A stretch of 64,000 nucleotides of DNA from DATARH01 sp035550515 (GTDB taxonomy: Bacteria > Pseudomonadota > Alphaproteobacteria > ATCC43930 > CGMCC-115725), in assembly GCA_035550515.1 (NCBI GenBank), contig DASZOZ010000103.1, positions 1 to 64,000 on the forward strand. Direction: 5' to 3'. The position numbers and the translations under genes are program-made. Below the pieces are notes generated by a model that worked only from the letters and a program-made list of their open reading frames with translations, made no database searches and had not been told where the DNA came from. Shown piece by piece: positions 17,789 through 25,428 of this stretch; within the stretch, counting starts at the first letter, position 1; each line of letters begins with the position of its first letter.

Positions 17789-18204
17789 CCCGGCTGCGCT
17801 CTCTGCCCGTGGTCGGGTGCGTCGCGGCGGGGCTGCTCCTCGCCGGTTGCAGCAACTGGAAGCAGACGCTCGGCATCGAGCCGACCTCACCCGACGAGTT
17901 CGCCGTCGAGTCGCGGGCGCCGCTCACCATCCCGCCCGATTTCAACCTGCGCCCGCCGGCGCCCGGCGCCCCGCGCCCGCAAGAGGTCAGCGCCGCCAGC
18001 AAGGCGCAAGGCGTGATCGAGAATGCCGGGCCGGGAACGCCGGGCAACCAGGCCCAGGGCACGTTGCAGTTCAAGGGCACGAACCTCGCCAATCCCGAAG
18101 CGCAGATCGCCGACCAGAGTCTGGCGGCCAAACTGCTGCAAACCGGCGACAGCGGCGCGACGGTCGAGAAGCGCGAGACGACGGCCCTCCAGGGCGTCTA
18201 CTGA
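17785..18204 (+). CDS. DUF3035-type outer-membrane lipoprotein
   Basis: A 139-residue lipoprotein: basic start, hydrophobic stretch and lipobox LLAGC with C22 as the lipidated residue. Then comes the family stretch SPDEFAVESRAPLTIPPDF, then LRPPAPGAPRPQE, low-complexity Gly/Gln sequence and a short helical end. This family follows lspA in many alphaproteobacteria; its role is not established, and an envelope-assembly part is a guess from the location. Confidence 0.85.
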   Translation: MTRLRSLPVVGCVAAGLLLAGCSNWKQTLGIEPTSPDEFAVESRAPLTIPPDFNLRPPAPGAPRPQEVSAASKAQGVIENAGPGTPGNQAQGTLQFKGTNLANPEAQIADQSLAAKLLQTGDSGATVEKRETTALQGVY

Positions 18205-18210
18205 CGCGCC

Positions 18211-20256
18211 ATGCAAAGCCTGTGGTCCGACGAGGACGCCGAGGCCATCGTCGCCCGCTATGGCGATGCCGGCGTCGGCCGCGACCTGGCGCTGCGCGTC
18301 TACACCTCGCGGCTGCTCGGCGGCGATCCGGCGCTGGTGCTGCATGGCGGCGGCAACACCTCGGTCAAGACCACCGCCACCGACCTGATCGGCGACGCGA
18401 CCGAGGTGCTCTGCGTCAAGGGCAGCGGCTGGGACATGGCGGCGATCGAGCCGGCGGGCTTGCCGGCGGTGCGGCTGCAGCCGCTCCGCACGCTGCGCCG
18501 GCGCGAGGCGCTGTCGGACGAGGACATGGTGCGCGTGCAGCGCGCCAACCTGCTCGATCCGGGCGCGCCGAACCCGTCGGTCGAGACGCTGCTGCATGCC
18601 TTCCTGCCGCATAAGTTCATCGACCACACGCATGCGACGGCGGTGCTGAGCCTCGCCGACCAGCCCGATGCCGCCGCGCGCTGCGCCGAGCTTTACGGCG
18701 GCCGGCTCGGCATCGTGCCCTACATCATGCCGGGCTTCCTGCTCGCCAAGAAAGCCGCCGAGATCTTCGAGCAAGACGAGACGGTCGAGGGGCTGGTGCT
18801 GCTCAAGCACGGCATTTTCACCTTCGCCGATACGGCGCGCGATGCCTATGAGCGCATGATCGCCGCGGTAACCCTCGCCGAGGAGCGGCTCCAGCACGGG
18901 CGCAAGAACGTCTTCGCGCCGGTCGCGCTGCCGCCCGCCATTGCGGCGCCGGAAGACGTGGCGCCGATCCTGCGCGGCGCCTGCGCCTTGCCCGACGCCG
19001 CGGTCGACGGCGCCTACAAGCGCTTCGTGCTCGATTTCCGCGGCGGGCCGGCAGTGCTGAACCTGGTCAACGGCGCCGACCTCACACGCTACGGCCGGGC
19101 CGGGGTGGCGACGCCGGACCATACCATCCGCACCAAGAATTATCCGCTGATCGTGCCGGCTCCCGCAGCCGGCCGGCTCGACGATTTCGCGGCGGCGGCA
19201 CGCCGCGCGATCGAGGCGTTCGTCGCCGCGTACCACGCCTATTTCAATTGCCATAACCGGGGCGACAAGCGCGAGCTCGACCCGATCCCGCGGGTGGTCC
19301 TGGCGCCGGGTCTGGGCCTGTTCGGTCTCGGCCGGAGCGCCAAGGATGCCGCGGTGGCGGCCGACCTCGCCGAATCCTGGGTCACGACGGTGACCGACGC
19401 CGAGGCGGTCGGGGTGTTCGAGTCGCTGCCCGAGGCTGAATTGTTCGAGATGGAGTACTGGTCGCTCGAACAGGCGAAGCTCGGCAGCGCGGTCGACAAG
19501 CCGCTGCAAGGCCAGGTCGCGGTGGTGACCGGCGGCGCCGGGACGATCGGCCTCGCCACCGCCCGGGCGCTGCGGGCCGAAGGGGCCGAGATCGCGCTGC
19601 TCGACCGCGCCGCCGCCGATCCCGCCGGCGCGGCGAAAAGCCTCGGCGGCATCGGGGTTGCGTGCGACGTCACCGATGCCGCGGCGGCGGCAGCGGCGTT
19701 CCGGCGCGTCGTCGCCCGCTTTGGCGGCGTCGACATCGTCGTGTCGAATGCCGGGGCGGCGTGGCAGGGCCGCATCGGCGAGGTTGCCGATGCGGTGCTG
19801 CGCGAGAGCTTCGAGGTCAATTTCTTCGCGCATCAGACGGTCGCCCAGCAGGCGGTCAAGATCATGCGCGCGCAGGGCACCGGGGGCTGCCTGCTGTTCA
19901 ACGTCTCGAAGCAGGCGCTGAACCCCGGCCCCAATTTCGGCCCCTACGGGCTGCCGAAGGCGGCGACCTTGGCGCTGATGCGGCAATACGCGCTCGAATA
20001 CGGCGCGGACGGCATCCGCAGCAACGCGGTCAACGCCGACGGCATTCGCGGCGGCCTGCTGACGCCGGCCATGGTCGCCGACCGCGCCAAGGCTTACGGG
20101 ATCAGCGAGACCGCCTATATGAGCCGCAATTTGCTGCACCGCGAGGTGGCTGCGGAGGATGTCGCGGCGGCCTTTGTCGATCTCGCGCTGGCGCGCAACA
20201 CCACCGCCGCGATCGCCACGGTCGACGGCGGCAACATCGCCGCGGCGCCGCGCTGA
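18211..20256 (+). CDS. Bifunctional class II aldolase/short-chain dehydrogenase
   Basis: A 681-residue fusion like the rhamnulose-1-phosphate aldolase/alcohol dehydrogenase proteins. The N-terminal half is a zinc class II aldolase: HGGGNTSVK, the HTHATAVLSLAD histidines and VLLKHGIFTFAD. The C-terminal half, from about residue 430, is an SDR: VAVVTGGAGTIGLATA for NAD, SNAGAAW, and the catalytic Tyr-Lys in YGLPKAA. In the family the aldolase releases lactaldehyde, which the dehydrogenase oxidises. No rhamnose transport or isomerase gene is nearby, so the sugar is unknown. The gene starts six bases after the lipoprotein. Confidence 0.9.
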   Translation: MQSLWSDEDAEAIVARYGDAGVGRDLALRVYTSRLLGGDPALVLHGGGNTSVKTTATDLIGDATEVLCVKGSGWDMAAIEPAGLPAVRLQPLRTLRRREALSDEDMVRVQRANLLDPGAPNPSVETLLHAFLPHKFIDHTHATAVLSLADQPDAAARCAELYGGRLGIVPYIMPGFLLAKKAAEIFEQDETVEGLVLLKHGIFTFADTARDAYERMIAAVTLAEERLQHGRKNVFAPVALPPAIAAPEDVAPILRGACALPDAAVDGAYKRFVLDFRGGPAVLNLVNGADLTRYGRAGVATPDHTIRTKNYPLIVPAPAAGRLDDFAAAARRAIEAFVAAYHAYFNCHNRGDKRELDPIPRVVLAPGLGLFGLGRSAKDAAVAADLAESWVTTVTDAEAVGVFESLPEAELFEMEYWSLEQAKLGSAVDKPLQGQVAVVTGGAGTIGLATARALRAEGAEIALLDRAAADPAGAAKSLGGIGVACDVTDAAAAAAAFRRVVARFGGVDIVVSNAGAAWQGRIGEVADAVLRESFEVNFFAHQTVAQQAVKIMRAQGTGGCLLFNVSKQALNPGPNFGPYGLPKAATLALMRQYALEYGADGIRSNAVNADGIRGGLLTPAMVADRAKAYGISETAYMSRNLLHREVAAEDVAAAFVDLALARNTTAAIATVDGGNIAAAPR

Positions 20257-20260
20257 CAAT

Positions 20261-21163
20261 TCAGCGAATTCCCGCCTCGGCCAGAAACGCCCGCGCCGCG
20301 TCGGCGCAGGCGGCCGGCTGTTCGAGCTGCAACAGATGCCCGGTGCCGGGCATCGCGAGATAGTCGAAGCCGCCTTCCCACGCCAGCGCCTGGTTCGAAA
20401 GCGCGGTTGGGTCGGGGTGTTCGCGCGCCGGATCGCCGCCGATCAGCTTGAGCGGCCCGAGAAAGTCGCCAGCCTCCGGCCACAGGCCGAGGGTGAGGCC
20501 CTGTGCATACATCGACGCTTCGAGCGCGCCGGGGCAGCGCAGCCGCCAGCCGTCGCCGGCGCGCCGCAGCACGGCCTCAGCCATGGCGCGGTGCGAGCCG
20601 TCCGCCCAACGGCGGCCGGCGCGGGTCGCCGCGTAATCGGCGGCCAGCTCGCCGGGATCGTCGAACCGCTCGCGCCGGGCCGCCGCCCAGGCGATCAGGC
20701 GATCGAGATACCGCACCATCGCCGGACGAACGGGATGGCCTTCCGGCGGGTTGTTCGGCGGGTCGAACAGCACCAGCGCGTCGAACCGCCAGCCGAACCG
20801 CCGCGCCGCCAGCATCGCCGCCTGGGCCGACATCGAGTGGAACAGGCCGGCGGTCGGCTTGCGGCCGAATTCGGCCTCGGCGGCGGCGCGCACGTCGTCG
20901 AGATCGCGGGCCATATGCGCATAGTCATGACCGGGCGGGTCGGCGGGTTCGTTCCAGCCATGATTGCGGGCGTCGAAGGCGATGACCTCGAAATCGCGCA
21001 GGAAGCCGCTCCGGAAGGCCGCATACCCATCGGTGGCGAAGCCGTTGCCGTGGCTGACGATGAGCCGCGGCCCCAGAAGGTTGCCGTGCCGGCGGACGCG
21101 GAGCGTCGCGCCGTCCGCTCCGGCCACATCGATGACGGCGAGCGGCTGGGAGAGCACCGTCAT
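20261..21163 (-). CDS. Alpha/beta hydrolase
   Basis: A 300-residue single-domain alpha/beta hydrolase. It has an oxyanion HGN (residues 38-40), FDARNHGWNEP and a C-terminal catalytic histidine in GTGHLLQLEQP. The nucleophile elbow is odd: LFHSMSA, with S110 flanked by Phe and Ser where GHSMGG is usual. It still has the core HSM. It follows a DUF169 gene by 24 bases on the same strand. Substrate unknown. Confidence 0.85.
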   Translation of the reverse strand: MTVLSQPLAVIDVAGADGATLRVRRHGNLLGPRLIVSHGNGFATDGYAAFRSGFLRDFEVIAFDARNHGWNEPADPPGHDYAHMARDLDDVRAAAEAEFGRKPTAGLFHSMSAQAAMLAARRFGWRFDALVLFDPPNNPPEGHPVRPAMVRYLDRLIAWAAARRERFDDPGELAADYAATRAGRRWADGSHRAMAEAVLRRAGDGWRLRCPGALEASMYAQGLTLGLWPEAGDFLGPLKLIGGDPAREHPDPTALSNQALAWEGGFDYLAMPGTGHLLQLEQPAACADAARAFLAEAGIR

Positions 21164-21187
21164 CGAGCGCCGGTGCGCCGCAAGAAA

Positions 21188-21973
21188 TCAGCCGCGGCCG
21201 GGATAGCTGACCGCCATGCCGGCGCGCACATCCTGCTGGATGCCGTATTGCGGGAACGGGTAGCGCAGCCCGTTCTTGGACAGCGCCTCCATCCCGGCGA
21301 TCGCCTTCGGCAGGTAGTCGGGCGGCAGCGCCATCAGCATCTCGTCATCGAGCACCCCGCCGTAGCGGCGCTCGGCGAAGCAGGGGATCGACAGGCTCGG
21401 CTCGCGGGTCTTGAGCGCGCGCCCCCAGGAATCGGCGCAGGCCGACTCGCCGACGATGCCCCAGTCGAACTTCTTGTAGCCGGCCCATTGCAGCCCGTTG
21501 ATAAAGTACATCATCGCGCCGGGCGTGGCGTAGAACAGCGCGATGTCCGGCGGGTCGAGCCGGCCGCCGGCGAGCGGCGCCACCGCCATCGCCTCGTATT
21601 TTCCGTCGCCGACGCAGTTCATCGCCGCCTGGTGCGCGGTGGCGTCCTCGACGGTCGAATACCACACGCCGACCATGTGCTTGCCGGATCGCCACTCGGC
21701 GTCCTTGGCGTTGCCGAGGCCGATCACCGCGCGGCACTGCGCGCCGACGAGATTGTCGGCGGTGATGCCGACCGTCCAGCCGAGCCGCGACGCCTGGCCC
21801 ACCACCTGGTCGAAGGTGTGGATCGATTGCGGCCGGCGGATGCGCGGGATCGCCTCCATCTCCTCGCGCTTCTCGAACAGCTTCATCGCGAAGACGAACG
21901 AGCGCAGCTTCAGCAGGCGTTCGAGGTCCGCGGTGATCTTGGCCCAGTCTTGCGTTTGCCCGGCTTCGGTCAT
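21188..21973 (-). CDS. DUF169-family protein
   Basis: A 261-residue protein of the DUF169 family, whose biochemical role is not established. Visible features: a helical N-terminus (RLLKLRSFVFAMKLFEKREEM) and the family block VGITADNLVGAQCRAVIGL. Later come YATPGAMMYFINGLQW and GESACADSWGRAL, each with conserved small residues and cysteines, suggesting ligand or metal binding. The start is the ATG at 21973; the frame is open upstream only because it runs through a dispersed palindrome. Likely in one operon with the hydrolase downstream. Confidence 0.8.
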   Translation of the reverse strand: MTEAGQTQDWAKITADLERLLKLRSFVFAMKLFEKREEMEAIPRIRRPQSIHTFDQVVGQASRLGWTVGITADNLVGAQCRAVIGLGNAKDAEWRSGKHMVGVWYSTVEDATAHQAAMNCVGDGKYEAMAVAPLAGGRLDPPDIALFYATPGAMMYFINGLQWAGYKKFDWGIVGESACADSWGRALKTREPSLSIPCFAERRYGGVLDDEMLMALPPDYLPKAIAGMEALSKNGLRYPFPQYGIQQDVRAGMAVSYPGRG

Positions 21974-21984
21974 GGTCGGTGTTC

Positions 21985-22068
21985 CCGTCATTGCGAGCGG
22001 CGCGAAGCGATCGCGTTCCGCCTCTCCGGCACGAGATTGCTTTGTCGCCCCGCTCGCCGCAATGACGG
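21985..22068. repeat. Dispersed palindrome, cgtcattgcgag type
   Basis: ccgtcattgcgagcgg at 21985-22000 is matched by the reverse complement at 22050-22068 with one extra base, around a 49-base centre that itself contains short complementary parts. This is a well-known alphaproteobacterial repeat type. A related copy lies at 42964-43042. Here it fills the gap between the cyclase and DUF169 genes. Confidence 0.8.
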
Positions 22069-22071
22069 TTT

Positions 22072-24114
22072 CTACTTCTCCACCATCACATGGACCCCGT
22101 CCCAGGACAGCGGGGGATCGTCGGCGAGGGCATGCGCGCGCTGACCCAAGGTGGCGGCGGCCAGATCGCCGGGGCGCAGACGGGCGGCTTCGTCGAACAG
22201 CGCGCCGGCGGCGTCGAACGCCCCGGCGAAATAAGCCACCAGACCGCGCTCGTACACGTCTCTGGCGGTGAGGATATCGGCCGCAACCTCGGTTTTCAGC
22301 CCCAGCAGCTCGTAGATCAGCGTCCCTTGCCGCCGGCCCTTCACCGCGACGCGGTCGAGCCGGCGCCACTCGAAACCGTCTCCGGCTTCATCTTTTAACG
22401 CGCTCGACGCCATGATTCGCGTGCCATAGACCTTGTTGAGCCCTTCGAGGCGGCTTGCCAGGTTGACCTCGTCGCCGAGCAGCGTATAGGCGAAACGCTC
22501 CGGCGTGCCGATATTGCCGACCAGCACATCGCCGAGCCCGAGGCCGATGCGCGTGCGGAAGACCGGCTCGCCCTGGGCTGCCGTCGCCGCCTGCTCCGCC
22601 AGCAAGCGCTGCGCCGCGAGGGCCGCAAGACAGGCCTGGCGCGGGTGATCCGGCAGCTCCTCGGGCGCATTGAAGAACGCCATGATGCCGTCGCCGATGA
22701 ATTTGTCGACGGTGCCGCCATGACGGATAATCGCGCCGGTCATCAGCTGGAGATAACGCCCGGTGGCCTCGACCAGCCGGGAAGGCTCCATGCCTTCGGA
22801 CATCGTGGTGAAATCCTGCACGTCGGAAAAAAACATCGACAAGCGCCGTATCTCGACGCCGAGCTCGGCTTCCTGGCCGTGCGACAGCAACTGACGCACC
22901 AGATCCGCCGGCACGTAGCGGCCGAACGACCGCAGGCTCGCCTTCATCCGGTCGACCGAGGCGCCCAGGTCGCTCACTTCGCGGATAAAGGATTGCGGCG
23001 CCGGCTCGCTCGAGATGCTGAACTGGCCGACCTTGGCGAGGTCGCCGGCGATCGTCACGATGGGGCGGGCGACGCGCGCCGACAGCACCCGGGCGCACCA
23101 CATGGCCAACAGGATGGCGATCAGCGCGACGCCCGTCGCGATTATGCCATGGCGATACGCTCCCTGGCTGATCTCCGCCCGGTCCATGACGATCCCGACG
23201 GTGATCCCGCTGCCCGTCACGTAGGGGACCGGCACGAAAACAGCCTCGTAATACCGCCCATCCGCCCGGACGATCGCCGGGTGCTCAAAGCTGGCGGTGG
23301 CCTCCTGCGGCGCCGCGGCGTCGATGGCCTCGGCCGCCGCGGCGACATACCGGCCCTTCGGGGTAACGACGCGATGGCCGTCGCCGTCGAGCACGAACAC
23401 GGCGCCCCGTTCGCCGACCTGCAGTGTCGACAGAAAACGGGAAATGCCGTCGACATGCAGGTCGGCGTGAAAAACACCGGCCGGCGCGCTCTCGCCCGGC
23501 CGGGTGACCCGGCGGACACAGCTGATGCCGGAACCCGGATCGCCGAAGAACTGGTAGAACGGCGTCCATGCCAGACTGGCGGTGCCGATGCCGAGCTGGA
23601 ACCAGGGCCGGGTCGTGGCGAGGTAAGGCTCCCGCTCGATCACGCTCGGCGTCGAGCGCGCGCCGTCGGCCGACACGGCAAATTGCACGGGAATGCCGCC
23701 GTTGACCTTCGGGTCGGCCACATACTGGACGATTTCCTTGTCGCCATGGCGCCACGCGCCGGCATACCAACCGCTGACGTCGCCGTAGCCGACCGCGTGC
23801 AGGAACGGCGAGACGCGCAATTGTTCGGCGAACATGCCCGCCAGGCGGGTGCGGTCGTCGAACGGCAGCAGCCCCCGCTCGGCAAGCGCGGCGAACTCGG
23901 TGGTGAATTGCGGTCCGTCGTTGAGGTAGTCGCGAATGCCCTGCTCGGTGGCGCTGAGCGCGGCGCGGCGGGCATGGTGCAGCAGCGTGTCGGCGACGGA
24001 ATACAGCAGGGCGCCGGCGCTGAGCCCGACGGCGGCCGCCGTCAGCAACACCAGGCTGACGATTGTCGTCAGCAGGGTGGGCCGCAGACGGAAGCGGTAC
24101 CGTCTTGCCGCCAT
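22072..24114 (-). CDS. Membrane-bound class III adenylate cyclase with Cache-like sensor
   Basis: Makes cAMP. The 680-residue protein has TM1 at about residues 12-35 and a periplasmic sensor domain of about 300 residues (Cache-like, by position and WYAGAWRHGDKE). TM2 is about 340-362 and is followed by a HAMP linker (SARVARPIVTIAGDL), then the cyclase domain. There the metal aspartates lie in FFSDVQDFT and FIGDGIMAF, the adenine-selecting Lys in VDKFIGDG and Asp in LLGDEVNLASRLE. A helical tail with TPR-like character follows. The start is the ATG at 24114, one base after the stop of the DUF455 gene; 18 codons more are open upstream. Confidence 0.92.
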   Translation of the reverse strand: MAARRYRFRLRPTLLTTIVSLVLLTAAAVGLSAGALLYSVADTLLHHARRAALSATEQGIRDYLNDGPQFTTEFAALAERGLLPFDDRTRLAGMFAEQLRVSPFLHAVGYGDVSGWYAGAWRHGDKEIVQYVADPKVNGGIPVQFAVSADGARSTPSVIEREPYLATTRPWFQLGIGTASLAWTPFYQFFGDPGSGISCVRRVTRPGESAPAGVFHADLHVDGISRFLSTLQVGERGAVFVLDGDGHRVVTPKGRYVAAAAEAIDAAAPQEATASFEHPAIVRADGRYYEAVFVPVPYVTGSGITVGIVMDRAEISQGAYRHGIIATGVALIAILLAMWCARVLSARVARPIVTIAGDLAKVGQFSISSEPAPQSFIREVSDLGASVDRMKASLRSFGRYVPADLVRQLLSHGQEAELGVEIRRLSMFFSDVQDFTTMSEGMEPSRLVEATGRYLQLMTGAIIRHGGTVDKFIGDGIMAFFNAPEELPDHPRQACLAALAAQRLLAEQAATAAQGEPVFRTRIGLGLGDVLVGNIGTPERFAYTLLGDEVNLASRLEGLNKVYGTRIMASSALKDEAGDGFEWRRLDRVAVKGRRQGTLIYELLGLKTEVAADILTARDVYERGLVAYFAGAFDAAGALFDEAARLRPGDLAAATLGQRAHALADDPPLSWDGVHVMVEK

Positions 24115-24115
24115 C

Positions 24116-24886
24116 TCAAGCCGCCCCCTGTCCCCGCGGCGCGTAATAAGCGGCCGGCAGCTTTGCACGATCGCGTGCCCAACCGTTGAACGGAGGCTTC
24201 AGCGCGCCGCTGAAATATCGCCCGACCCGGTCGTGGAAGGTCGCCACGGGGTCCAGCCCGCGCTCTCGGCACAACCGGTCGAACCAGCGGGCGCCGACCG
24301 CGACATGGCCGATCTCGTCGGCGAAGAGCCGCTCGAGAATGGCGGCGCTGTCATGGTCGCCGGCGCGTTCGAGCCGGCGGATCATCGCCGGCGTGACATC
24401 GAGCCCGCGCGCCTCCAGGACCAGCGGCACGACGGCGAGCCGCGCCAGCAGGTCGTGCGCGGTGACGGCCGCCGCCTCCCATAGCCCGTCATGCGCCGGC
24501 AGGTCGCCATAAGCGGCGCCGAGCGTCCGCAGCCGGCCATCGAGCAGCGCGAAATGCTCCGCCTCTTCCGCCGCGACGCCCGCCCAATCGGCAAAGAATG
24601 CGCGCGGCAACGTGTCGCCCGAGAAACGCGCGACGATGTCCCAGGCGAGATCGATCGCGTTCAGCTCGATATGCGCCAGCGCGTGGATCAGCGCGACGCG
24701 GCCCTCGCGCGAGCCGAGATTGCGCCGCCGCTTCATCTCCCGCGGCGGCTGCAGCGGCGGCCGCTCGGGCCGCGCGGGGCGCTGCGGCGGAGCGGCGGTG
24801 CCGATCGGCATGCCGCATCGCCGCCAACGCGCCGCGACCGCGCGGGTCAGCGCCACCTTGCCGGCGGGATCGGCGGTCGCCAGCAC
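24116..24886 (-). CDS. DUF455 ferritin-like protein
   Basis: A 256-residue all-helical protein of the DUF455 family with carboxylate/histidine motifs of a ferritin-like di-iron fold: ALAHIELNAIDLAWD, AAEEAEHFALL and FADEIGHVAVG. Some relatives are tRNA hydroxylases, but the function of this branch is not certain. No ATG is in frame; the best start is the GTG at 24886 (then LATADPAGKVALTRA, the usual family opening). The frame upstream runs through a GC-rich repeat and is probably not coding. Operon: glnE, bcp, this gene, cyclase. Confidence 0.8.
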   Translation of the reverse strand: MLATADPAGKVALTRAVAARWRRCGMPIGTAAPPQRPARPERPPLQPPREMKRRRNLGSREGRVALIHALAHIELNAIDLAWDIVARFSGDTLPRAFFADWAGVAAEEAEHFALLDGRLRTLGAAYGDLPAHDGLWEAAAVTAHDLLARLAVVPLVLEARGLDVTPAMIRRLERAGDHDSAAILERLFADEIGHVAVGARWFDRLCRERGLDPVATFHDRVGRYFSGALKPPFNGWARDRAKLPAAYYAPRGQGAA

Positions 24887-24910
24887 CCCGACCGCGCCAT
24901 GCGAGAGGGA

Positions 24911-24945
24911 AGCAGGTTCTCCCTCCCTTGAGGAGAGGGTTGTGG
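24911..24945. repeat. Imperfect GC-rich hairpin between bcp and DUF455 genes
   Basis: ttctccctccc and ggagaggg form an imperfect stem, resembling the GC-rich palindromes elsewhere in the window but much degraded. It lies in the gap between the two genes and makes the 5' end of the DUF455 gene hard to define. Confidence 0.4.
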
Positions 24946-24963
24946 CGAAAGGCAATTTTCCGC

Positions 24964-25428
24964 TCAGAGCGCCTGCGCCGCCTTGAGCACCGCGGCGACG
25001 TGGCCCGGGACCTTGACCTTGTGCCACACGCCGCGCACCACGCCCTCCTTGTCGAGGAGGAAGGTGCTGCGGTCGATGCCCATGTATTTGCGGCCGTACA
25101 TGCTTTTTTCAACCCACACCCCGTAATCCTCGACGACCTTGCCGTCGCTGTCCGAGCCGAGAATGAACGGGAGCTGGTGCTTCGCCTTGAACCTGTCGTG
25201 CGAGGCGACCGAATCCTTGGAGATGCCGATCACCGTCGCGCCGGTCTTGCCGTAATCGGGGAACGAATCGCGGAACCCGCAGGCTTCGGCGGTACAGCCC
25301 GATGTGTCGTCCTTGGGATAGAAATAGATCACCACCGGCTTGCCGCGCAGCTGCGACAGGGTCACCGAGCCGCCGCCATCCGTCGGCAAGGTGAAATCGG
25401 GGGCCTTGTCGCCGACATTGACGCTCAT
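24964..25428 (-). CDS. bcp: Thiol peroxidase, Bcp/PrxQ type
   Basis: Cytoplasmic peroxiredoxin reducing hydroperoxides with thioredoxin. 154 residues; the peroxidatic C45 and resolving C50 are in DTSGCTAEACGF, the spacing of atypical 2-Cys PrxQ. Opening MSVNVGDKAPDFTLP is normal. Its ATG overlaps the end of glnE by four bases, so it is translationally coupled to it. Confidence 0.95.
   Translation of the reverse strand: MSVNVGDKAPDFTLPTDGGGSVTLSQLRGKPVVIYFYPKDDTSGCTAEACGFRDSFPDYGKTGATVIGISKDSVASHDRFKAKHQLPFILGSDSDGKVVEDYGVWVEKSMYGRKYMGIDRSTFLLDKEGVVRGVWHKVKVPGHVAAVLKAAQAL

Noticed and set aside
17887..20259. Minus-strand open frame of 790 codons opposite the aldolase-dehydrogenase gene
   Set aside because: Antisense shadow of a clear gene; no known motif, biased composition.
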